Below, piece by piece: positions 1 through 5,510 of a DNA stretch of 5,510 bases. A program made the translations under genes and the position numbers. The stretch comes from Methylovulum sp. (lineage in GTDB: Bacteria; Pseudomonadota; Gammaproteobacteria; Methylococcales; Methylomonadaceae). Every line of letters starts with the position of its first letter. Position 1 is the stretch's first letter. A model generated the notes under the pieces. It was given only the letters and a program-made list of their open reading frames with translations, ran no database searches and was not told the DNA's origin. The stretch lies in NCBI GenBank assembly GCA_004299465.1, contig SCST01000767.1, positions 1-5,510 of the forward strand. The letters are read 5' to 3'.

Positions 1-998
1 TCATCGACGATAATCACTTCATTATTGGCGACAATATAATCGACATCTTTTTTGAACAAGACATGGCCCCGCAATGACGCGCTCAGGTAGTGCATCATGC
101 GGATATTGGTCGCATCATAGAGGCTGGTTCCATCGGCGATCAAGCCGTGTTCAACCATTAATTGTTCAACACGCTCATGGCCCGATTCGGTCAAATGGAT
201 TTGCCGGGCTTTTTCATCAACCGTGTAATCGCCTGGTTCGCCATCTTTTTCCTGTTTTGTCAGGAACGGTATGATTTCATTAGCCTTGACATAGACTTCA
301 GTGCTTTCTTCAGTCGGGCCTGAAATAATCAGCGGCGTTCTCGCCTCATCGATCAGGATGGAATCGACTTCATCGACAATCGCAAAGCAGAGGTCGCGCT
401 GGACTTTCTGTTCGAGGTTAAACGCCATATTATCGCGCAGGTAGTCGAAACCGAATTCATTGTTGGTTCCGTAGGTAATATCTGCAGCATAGGCGCTACG
501 TCTTGACGGCTGGTCCATCTGGCTGATAATGACACCGGTGCTCATGCCCAGGAAAGCATATAGCCGCCCCATCCATTCAGAGTCACGTTTTGCCAGGTAA
601 TCATTGACGGTGACGACATGCACGCCGCGTCCGGGCAAGGCGTTCAGGTAAGCGGCCAGGGTTGCCATCAGGGTCTTGCCTTCGCCTGTTTTCATCTCGG
701 CAATTTTGCCGTCGTGCAAGATCATCCCGCCGATCAATTGCACATCAAAATGGCGCATGCCGAACACTCGCGTAGAGGCTTCCCTGACGGCGGCAAAAGC
801 ATCAGGGACAAGATTGTCCAGCTTTTCACCTTGCGCCAGGCGGTCGCGGAATTCCTGGGTTTTTGCCTTTAATGCGTCATCAGGTAATTTTTCGTATTCC
901 AAAGCCAGCGCATTGATCTTTTTGACCAGCTTGTTCTTTTTCTTTACCAGCCTATCGTTACGGCTCCCTACAACAAATTTAACTAGCTTACCCAGCAT
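1..998 (-). CDS. secA: Protein translocase ATPase SecA, N-terminal part (runs off left edge)
   Basis: SecA is the cytosolic and membrane-associated motor ATPase that pushes unfolded preproteins through the SecYEG channel. The frame is open from the ATG at 998 to the window edge, giving 332 complete codons of a protein usually about 900 residues long. The start is fixed by the MLGKLVKFVVGSRNDR opening, which aligns with the E. coli start MLIKLL..GSRNDR. Visible motifs are REASTRVFGMRHFDVQL (73-88), Walker A TGEGKT (104-109, Lys108), VNDYLAKRD (131-139), the SecA signature TYGTNNEFGFDYLRDNMA (175-192), Walker B VDEVDS (208-213, Asp209/Glu210) and IDEARTPLIISGP (216-228). These cover nucleotide-binding domain 1; the sequence breaks off inside the preprotein cross-linking domain. 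No frameshift or missing catalytic residue is seen. It lies 155 bp downstream of the NRPS gene on the same strand and probably has its own promoter. No secM-like gene precedes it. Identification is very secure. Confidence 0.98.
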   Translation of the reverse strand, partial: MLGKLVKFVVGSRNDRLVKKKNKLVKKINALALEYEKLPDDALKAKTQEFRDRLAQGEKLDNLVPDAFAAVREASTRVFGMRHFDVQLIGGMILHDGKIAEMKTGEGKTLMATLAAYLNALPGRGVHVVTVNDYLAKRDSEWMGRLYAFLGMSTGVIISQMDQPSRRSAYAADITYGTNNEFGFDYLRDNMAFNLEQKVQRDLCFAIVDEVDSILIDEARTPLIISGPTEESTEVYVKANEIIPFLTKQEKDGEPGDYTVDEKARQIHLTESGHERVEQLMVEHGLIADGTSLYDATNIRMMHYLSASLRGHVLFKKDVDYIVANNEVIIVD

Positions 999-1008
999 GT
1001 CTTTTTCC
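999..1008 (-). promoter_or_regulatory. Ribosome binding site of secA (weak)
   Basis: On the minus strand the bases before the ATG read CCGGAAAAAGAC. The GGA at 1008-1006 leaves a 7-nt spacer to the start codon, an acceptable but weak Shine-Dalgarno match followed by an A-rich stretch. It supports the start at 998, which protein alignment also supports. Confidence 0.5.
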
Positions 1009-1057
1009 GGTGTGAATTGAATGGTGTAAATAGGTAATACATGAATCTAAGCGCCGG

Positions 1058-1087
1058 ATTATATACCGTCTGCCCTATTAGTTACAG
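1058..1087 (-). promoter_or_regulatory. Candidate sigma-70 promoter for secA
   Basis: A perfect TATAAT hexamer lies on the minus strand at 1063-1058. The best -35 candidate is CTGTAA at 1087-1082 with an 18-bp spacer, matching only 3 of 6 consensus bases, so the promoter rests mainly on its -10 box. Transcription would start near 1051 and give a leader of about 53 nt before the secA ATG. This placement would free secA from dependence on the NRPS transcript. The prediction comes from motif and position only. Confidence 0.5.
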
Positions 1088-1111
1088 ATAAAACGCCCGC
1101 TATTTGTATTC

Positions 1112-1152
1112 ACGGCGAATTGGAGCCGGCTTTCAGGAGGATAACTCGCCGC
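1112..1152 (-). terminator. Stem-loop directly after the NRPS stop codon, possible terminator
   Basis: On the transcribed minus strand, CGGCGAGTT (1151-1143) can pair with AATTCGCCG (1121-1113). This gives a 9-bp stem with one G-U pair, extendable by another G-U pair at 1152/1112, closed by a 21-nt loop. The loop contains the palindrome AGCCGGCT (1131-1124). The stem begins two bases past the NRPS stop codon, where a terminator or 3'-end-protecting hairpin would be expected. No T-run follows immediately; the only T-tract nearby is TTTT at 1093-1090, about 20 nt further on. An intrinsic terminator is therefore uncertain. The G-U pairs become A-C mismatches on the opposite strand, so the stem is better in minus-strand RNA. 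Confidence 0.35.
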
Positions 1153-1153
1153 C

Positions 1154-4100
1154 TCACCCCAATTGCGCCAAAAAATCATCCAGCTGTTCAATATTGAAAC
1201 CGTCATAATCAATATCCGATGGCGTCAATGACGCTGAATCACAATGAGCGGCGTGATCCATCAGTTCCAACAAAGCCTGTTTAAAGTAGCCCGCAAGCGC
1301 TTCCATCCGCGCTTTGGGGTATAAATGCCGGGGATAGGCTATTTCAAACGACAATCGGCCTGCTGTATGTTTGCCGACAAATTCGATCAGGTAAGGCGGT
1401 GTCGCATCCGGCGACATGATGTCGCCCACGGCCTCGTCGGCGATCGCAAACAGGCCTTGCTGTTGCTCACCGAACTGCCCTAAATAATTAAAGCTCAGCG
1501 CCGGATCGCGAAATGATAGCCCGTGATTTTCAGCGTTCATATACCGCAACAGGCCGTAAGCGACGCCTTTGTCGGGAATATCGCGCAGGGTTTCTTTAAC
1601 GTTTTTAATCAGGTACGCCGTATCCTTGTCGACAGGGTAGTCCAGCGATACCGGGTAGCGCGTCGTAAACCAGCCGATCGTGCGGCTGGCGTCGATCCCG
1701 TGCAAGACGTCGCGGCCGTGGCCTTCCAGGATCAGCGTCAACTGCCGACTGGAACTCCAGCGCACGTATGCCAGCAATAACGCCGCCAGCAGCAAGTCAT
1801 TGGCTTCGGTCTGGTAAGCCTGGTGGACGCCGGTTAAAAAACGTTCGCTATCAGGCTCGTCGAAGCGGCAGCACACGGTATCCAGGTCGCGGTAACAGCG
1901 GGTCTCCGTCCCGATAAACGGCCCTTGCGCCAGGCTTTCTTGCCTGAACCAGTAGTCCTGTTGCTGCGCAAGCAGGACGTCGGCGCGTCGTTCAAGCCCT
2001 TGCATCCAGGCCAGGAAGTTGCTTGTCGGCGCCGGCGCTTGCCAGTCGTCACCTTGCTGGTAGGCTTCATGCAGGTCTTCCATCAGGATACGCCACGACA
2101 CGCCGTCGATGATTAAATGATGCGCCGCCAGCAATACGCGTAAGCCATCTTCGCTTACATAACAGACGACTTTAAATAACGGCCCTGCCGTTAAATCGAA
2201 GGATTGCTGGATAGCCGCGGCATGCGCCGTCAAGGCTTCGGCCGATGCCGGCTCCAGCACTGAAAACTCAAAGCCTGTCTCGTCCGCATAATACTGTTGC
2301 CAGGATTGCCCATCGCGCCGGTAGCGCAAGCGGAACGCGTCATGATGGGCGCAAACCCGCGTTAAAGCCTGCTTGAACCGGTCCAAGTCGATATGTTCGG
2401 CGGCGCGTAGCAAAAAGGCCTGGTTAAAATGATGAAAATGCCCGCCATGCACCGCAAAAAAATGCTGTTGTATCGGGCTTAGCACCACCTCGCCTTCCGG
2501 CCTCTGCACAGGCAAAGGCCGTGCATCGTCGATGGCGTCCAGCTTCGGCGCCAATTTACTGATCGTGGAATGGGTAAACAAGTCCCTGACTTCCAACTGC
2601 CAACCCGACTGACGCAAACGCGATACGATTTGCAGCGCCTTGATCGAATCGCCGCCCGATGCGAAGAAATTATCGTCGCGCCCTATCGTGTCTATCCCCA
2701 AGACGGCGCACCAGATTTGCGCGAGCAGGCTCTCCCGTCCGCCTTGCGGCGCACCGCCCAGCGCATCGCTGAGCCGCCCGGCGGATGTCACGTCGGGCAA
2801 GGCTTTCCTGTCGATTTTCCCGGATGCGTTCAGCGGCAGGTTATCGAGCAAGACAAAATGCGCCGGGATCATGTAATCGGGCAATTGCTCGGCCAAGCCT
2901 GTGCGCAATTGCGCAACGCCGGTTTGTCCCGCCACGACCAGGTAGGCAACCAGTTCCGGCACATCGCCGAGGTGTACTTTGACTGCCGCTTTAAGGATAT
3001 TGGCTTGTTTTAATAACTGCGCCTCCACCTCACCCAATTCAATCCGGAAACCCCGGATTTTAACCTGGTCATCCAGGCGTCCTAAAAACTCGATTTCGGC
3101 ATTATCGTTATAACGCCCCTTGTCACCGCTTCGATACCAGCGGGAGCCGTTATCGCCGGGGATAAAGCGCTCCGCGGTCAATGCCGGCTTGCGCCAATAG
3201 CCGCCGCCAACCGCTGGCCCGCCGATATAAATCTCCCCGGCCAGGCCTGCCGGCTGGGTATTGCCGTAACAATCGACTATTTTTATAGCCGCATGAGGCA
3301 GCGGCGCGCCGATGGTCACTGCCGGGTTTTGGTAACGGCGCCGATACGAAACATGATGCAGGCTGGCATCCACCGTGCATTCGGTAGGCCCGTAAACATT
3401 GCTGACTTCTATCCGGCTGTTGCCAAGGCCGGCTATCAAGTCCGGTGGTAACGCTTCACCGCCGACGATCAATTGTTCGAGAGGCAAGCCCTCTGCCTCT
3501 ACCAAGCCGGCATCCTGCATAATCCGCAACAGCGACGGCGTACAATCGCTGACGACAATCGCGCGTTCAGCCAAAAAGGCCAGTAATGCCTGGCCGTCAC
3601 GGCGCGACTCGGCGTCACAAATGTGCAGGCAATGCCCCTGGCACAAGGCGGCAAAGATTTGCTGTACCGACGCATCGAAAATAAACGACGCCATCAATGC
3701 GACATTAACAGGCTGCCGATAGCGTTGGTAAATCTCGCACCGCAAAGAACCCAGCAGCGCCATAACCGATTTCTGCGTTATCACTACGCCTTTGGGAAGG
3801 CCGGTGGAACCTGATGTATAAATAAGATAGGCAGGACTGTTGGGATAGCAGGGTACGCTGTGCACACCCTGTCCGTCCGAAAAGCTGCGCACAGCATCCC
3901 CTGCGCACGCATCGAGACCGGTACAGGATATAAGCGTATATTCAGTAAAGTCATGATGTTCGCCGACCACCGCAGCAACGGCGGCATCGCCCAGGATATA
4001 GCGAATCCTGGCTTGAGGCAGTGACGGCTCCACAGGCAGATACGCACAGCCGGCCGTCAATACGCCCATTATTGCAACGATATAAGCATTCGTCCTGGGC

Positions 4101-5510
4101 AGGTTAATCGCAACGATAGCGCCTTCTGCAATACCGGCATCCTGTATGCGCATTGCGATGATGCCGGCTTGCCGGGACAAGTCCCGGAACGTCAACTGCC
4201 CCGTCCCGTCATTAACGGCGACGGCATCGGGGCTTAAACCGACCTGGGCCTTGAACGCGGAAACAATGTCCCGATAAGGAAACAGTCCCTCGGCCGGTTT
4301 TGCCGGAAGCAAGGCATCCTCAGCCAAGCGCATATCGGCTATCGACGATTGCGGTGCAGCCGCGATGCCGCGCAACAGGTATTTATAATGTTCGGCCATA
4401 GCGCTTATCCCAAGCGCATCGAATAAATCGGTACTGTATTCGAAAACGCCCTGGATTTGTCCCTGCTCCAGCCCCAATTCCAGCGTCAAATCGAATTTCG
4501 CCGCTTTGCTTTGCAAGGGCTCGCGGCTTATCGTCAGGCCCTGTAGCGCAATATCGGCAATCGGCGCGTTCTGCCACAGGAACATAACCTGCACCAAGGG
4601 GTTGTAACCGAAATCCCGTTCCGGGTTTAACGCTTCGACGAGACGCTCAAACGGCACCGCTTGCAGTTCAAAAGCCTGCAAACAAAAATCCCTGACCTGG
4701 AAGAGCAGTTCGGTAAAACGCGGGTTGCCGTCGATACGTGCGCGTAACGGCAAGGTATTAATAAAAAAACCGACCAGCGGTTCCAGTCCCGACTCGCTAC
4801 GGTTAGCCGCTTGCGTGCCGACCAGTAAATCATTGCGGCCGCTATAGCGCTGCAGCAAGACAAAATAAACCGTCAGCAATAACACAAAAAGACTGACGCC
4901 ATTGGCTTCGGCCAGATATTCCAATTGCCGGCTTAACCCACTGTCCAGTACAACGGGACAAACGGCTCCCGCATAGCTGCGTGACGCCGGACGCGGCCCG
5001 GCGCTGTTTAATTCGAGGCGGTATTCGCTGTTTTCCAGCAGGCGCTCCCAGGTTTTAATGCCCTGCGCTATCATCCAGGTTTGACGCTCCCGCCGCTGCC
5101 ACAACGCATAATCGCGGTAACTGAATGGGATAGCAGGCAGGTCCGGCTCATCGCCACTGGTATAACTGCGATACGCCGCCGACAACTCCCGGCTCAGGAT
5201 GCCCATAGACCAGCCGTCACCGATGATATGGTGCATCGCCATCAGCAGCACCCATTCTTGCGCTGCATAATGGATCAAGACGACGCGGGATAAGGGCGCC
5301 GTTTCAAGGTCGAAGGTGCCGGCGGACAAATGTTCTTTGGCCTGTTCCAGCCGCAGTTGTTTTTGGGTTTGCGTAAATCCAGAAAAATCCTTGATCTCAA
5401 TCGCTAAAGCGACGTCGTCTTCGACGAGCTGTTGCGCCACACCGTCGTCATTTTCGGAAAAACGCGTGCGCAAGCTTTCATGGCGTTTGATCAGGTAGTT
5501 AAAACTGCGC
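1154..5510 (-). CDS. Nonribosomal peptide synthetase, C-terminal C-A-T-E module (5' end outside window)
   Basis: This is the last 1451 residues of a modular NRPS, numbered here from the first complete codon at 5509. Such enzymes activate an amino acid as adenylate, load it on a phosphopantetheine carrier and join it to an upstream peptidyl chain. Domains in order are C (about 1-381), A (412-907), T (924-990), E (1008-1427) and a tail to 1451, ending in TGA at 1156-1154. All core motifs for catalysis are present, so the module looks functional. The frame enters the window inside C-domain motif RHESLRTRF (9-17), so no start codon is visible and more protein lies to the right. The A pocket predicts glutamine and the E domain predicts delivery as D-Gln. 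No thioesterase or second module follows, and the next gene is secA. The product cannot be named from this fragment. Family and domain order are very secure; the substrate is a good prediction. Confidence 0.97.
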   Translation of the reverse strand, partial: RSFNYLIKRHESLRTRFSENDDGVAQQLVEDDVALAIEIKDFSGFTQTQKQLRLEQAKEHLSAGTFDLETAPLSRVVLIHYAAQEWVLLMAMHHIIGDGWSMGILSRELSAAYRSYTSGDEPDLPAIPFSYRDYALWQRRERQTWMIAQGIKTWERLLENSEYRLELNSAGPRPASRSYAGAVCPVVLDSGLSRQLEYLAEANGVSLFVLLLTVYFVLLQRYSGRNDLLVGTQAANRSESGLEPLVGFFINTLPLRARIDGNPRFTELLFQVRDFCLQAFELQAVPFERLVEALNPERDFGYNPLVQVMFLWQNAPIADIALQGLTISREPLQSKAAKFDLTLELGLEQGQIQGVFEYSTDLFDALGISAMAEHYKYLLRGIAAAPQSSIADMRLAEDALLPAKPAEGLFPYRDIVSAFKAQVGLSPDAVAVNDGTGQLTFRDLSRQAGIIAMRIQDAGIAEGAIVAINLPRTNAYIVAIMGVLTAGCAYLPVEPSLPQARIRYILGDAAVAAVVGEHHDFTEYTLISCTGLDACAGDAVRSFSDGQGVHSVPCYPNSPAYLIYTSGSTGLPKGVVITQKSVMALLGSLRCEIYQRYRQPVNVALMASFIFDASVQQIFAALCQGHCLHICDAESRRDGQALLAFLAERAIVVSDCTPSLLRIMQDAGLVEAEGLPLEQLIVGGEALPPDLIAGLGNSRIEVSNVYGPTECTVDASLHHVSYRRRYQNPAVTIGAPLPHAAIKIVDCYGNTQPAGLAGEIYIGGPAVGGGYWRKPALTAERFIPGDNGSRWYRSGDKGRYNDNAEIEFLGRLDDQVKIRGFRIELGEVEAQLLKQANILKAAVKVHLGDVPELVAYLVVAGQTGVAQLRTGLAEQLPDYMIPAHFVLLDNLPLNASGKIDRKALPDVTSAGRLSDALGGAPQGGRESLLAQIWCAVLGIDTIGRDDNFFASGGDSIKALQIVSRLRQSGWQLEVRDLFTHSTISKLAPKLDAIDDARPLPVQRPEGEVVLSPIQQHFFAVHGGHFHHFNQAFLLRAAEHIDLDRFKQALTRVCAHHDAFRLRYRRDGQSWQQYYADETGFEFSVLEPASAEALTAHAAAIQQSFDLTAGPLFKVVCYVSEDGLRVLLAAHHLIIDGVSWRILMEDLHEAYQQGDDWQAPAPTSNFLAWMQGLERRADVLLAQQQDYWFRQESLAQGPFIGTETRCYRDLDTVCCRFDEPDSERFLTGVHQAYQTEANDLLLAALLLAYVRWSSSRQLTLILEGHGRDVLHGIDASRTIGWFTTRYPVSLDYPVDKDTAYLIKNVKETLRDIPDKGVAYGLLRYMNAENHGLSFRDPALSFNYLGQFGEQQQGLFAIADEAVGDIMSPDATPPYLIEFVGKHTAGRLSFEIAYPRHLYPKARMEALAGYFKQALLELMDHAAHCDSASLTPSDIDYDGFNIEQLDDFLAQLG
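1157..1228 (-). other. C-terminal docking-like tail (candidate donor COM domain)
   Basis: The last 24 residues follow the E domain. They open with LTPSD and end in a short acidic, probably amphipathic helix (FNIEQLDDFLAQLG). Tails of this position and character, TPSD then an acidic helix ending a protein after an E domain, act in gramicidin and tyrocidine synthetases as communication-mediating donors that bind the N-terminus of the next synthetase. The assignment is by position and composition; the partner is not in the window. Confidence 0.6.
1229..2485 (-). other. Epimerization (E) domain
   Basis: E domains are condensation-domain relatives that convert the carrier-bound L-aminoacyl end of the chain to a D/L mixture, from which the next C domain picks the D form. 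Motifs are E1 LSPIQQHFF (1010-1018), E2 HHDAFRLRYRR (1055-1065), E3 HHLIIDGVSW (1130-1139, catalytic His1131), E4 LEGHGRD (1261-1267, catalytic Glu1262), E5 RTIGWFTTRYPV (1276-1287), E6 DKGVAYGLLRY and E7 FNYLGQFG (1340-1347). HHxxxDxVSW, EGHGR and FNYLG together separate E from C domains. All catalytic residues are present, so it should be active. Confidence 0.96.
2540..2740 (-). other. Thiolation / peptidyl carrier (T) domain
   Basis: The T domain carries the growing chain on a 4'-phosphopantetheine arm. The attachment motif reads DNFFASGGDSIKALQ, with the modified serine at residue 955 (codon 2647-2645). The GGDSI form, with aspartate before the serine, is the variant known from carriers that work with a following epimerization domain; ordinary elongation carriers mostly have GGHSL. 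This agrees with the E domain found next. A phosphopantetheinyl transferase must act in trans, and none is encoded in the window. Confidence 0.95.
2789..4276 (-). other. Adenylation (A) domain, predicted glutamine-activating
   Basis: The A domain selects the amino acid and activates it with ATP. Core motifs in order are A1/A2 LTAGCAYLPVE (484-494), A3 YTSGSTGLPKG (564-574), A4 FDAS (611-614), A5 NVYGPTE (704-710), A6 GEIYIGGPAVGGGYW, A7 YRSGD (792-796), A8 GRLDDQVKIRGFRIELGE, A9 LPDYMIP (876-882) and A10 ASGKIDR (895-901, Lys898). Aligning by eye to GrsA gives pocket residues D612, A613, Q616, D655, I681, G683, V705, V713, D714 and K898. The code DAQDIGVVDK differs only at position 299 (Ile for Leu) from DAQDLGVVDK, known for glutamine in lichenysin synthetase. 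The closest alternative is glutamate, DAKDLGVVDK, known from surfactin synthetase; Gln at position 239 argues for the amide. A6 has GGGYW where ARGYW is usual, probably harmless. Confidence 0.88.
4367..5510 (-). other. Condensation (C) domain of the NRPS, N-terminus cut by window edge
   Basis: The C domain forms the peptide bond between the upstream donor chain and the amino acid on this module's carrier. Visible motifs, in protein numbering from 5509, are C2 RHESLRTRF (9-17), catalytic C3 HHIIGDGWS (93-101, second His94 and Asp98 intact), C4 YRDYALWQR (131-139), C5/C6 ANRSESGLEPLVGFFINT (235-252) and C7 QAVPFERLV (283-291). Only motif C1 and the first few dozen residues are missing. Presence of a C domain shows that this is an extending module rather than an initiating A-T-E unit. 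The wording looks like the type that accepts an L-configured donor, but I could not separate this from the D-accepting type by eye. Confidence 0.95.

Noticed and set aside
1..998. Possible frameshift or decay in secA, considered because the reading frame has no stop in the window
   Set aside because: Translation in a single frame from 998 to the edge gives continuous SecA with E. coli numbering kept at Lys108 and Asp209/Glu210. It is simply cut by the window edge.
618..1020. Open frames on the plus strand opposite secA
   Set aside because: They are antisense to well-conserved SecA codons, and their proteins show no domain or plausible signal.
1135..1140. Perfect AGGAGG on the plus strand in the intergenic gap
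   Set aside because: No ATG, GTG or TTG lies at a useful distance after it, and the sequence beyond is antisense NRPS. It is also part of the loop of the minus-strand hairpin.
2570..3013. 147-codon open frame on the plus strand
   Set aside because: It lies entirely antisense to the A-T region of the NRPS, and its translation shows no recognisable family. It is a shadow of the coding strand, as are the other plus-strand frames over the NRPS.
3705..4047. Minus-strand frames within the A domain in other phases
   Set aside because: They overlap the main NRPS frame fully and lack any recognisable motif; the A3 and A4 motifs lie in the main frame.
5471..5473. TTG at 5473 as a start codon for the NRPS
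   Set aside because: The frame stays open to the window edge, and the codons before the TTG encode NYLIKRHES, completing the conserved C2 motif RHESLRTRF. The TTG codes for an internal leucine and the gene begins outside the window.
1..5510. tRNA, rRNA, CRISPR array, insertion sequence or attachment site
   Set aside because: Almost all of the window is coding and is explained by the two genes. The 155-bp gap is too small and shows no direct repeats, terminal inverted repeats or cloverleaf pattern.

Overview
The window comes from a bacterium, most likely a gammaproteobacterium of moderate GC content. The evidence is the SecA N-terminus, which keeps E. coli numbering exactly at its catalytic motifs (Walker A lysine at 108, DE at 209-210). 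From memory, its N-terminal wording resembles SecA of methanotrophic Methylococcales, but that is an impression and was not searched.

Both genes are on the minus strand and both run off the window. From 5510 down to 1154 lies the 3' part of a large nonribosomal peptide synthetase (NRPS) gene. The visible 1451 residues form one complete extending module: condensation (C), adenylation (A), thiolation/carrier (T) and epimerization (E), then a short C-terminal tail and the stop codon. The A-domain pocket reads DAQDIGVVDK, one residue away from a published glutamine code. The module is therefore predicted to add Gln and epimerize it to the D form.

A 155-bp intergenic gap (999-1153) follows. It holds a stem-loop directly after the NRPS stop codon and a good -10 box for the next gene. 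From 998 to the left edge lie the first 332 codons of secA, the ATPase of the general secretion pathway, open and without frameshift.

The NRPS is the last gene of its cluster before secA. Its protein ends in an E domain and a docking-like tail, with no thioesterase or further module. The D-aminoacyl or peptidyl chain must therefore pass in trans to a synthetase encoded elsewhere, probably to the right of the window. The window thus shows the downstream edge of a secondary-metabolite cluster against an essential housekeeping gene. The two genes have no evident functional link. I found no RNA gene, insertion sequence, CRISPR array or long repeat. The module is well formed rather than a new type of system; the points of interest are the substrate prediction, the missing downstream partner and the junction with secA.
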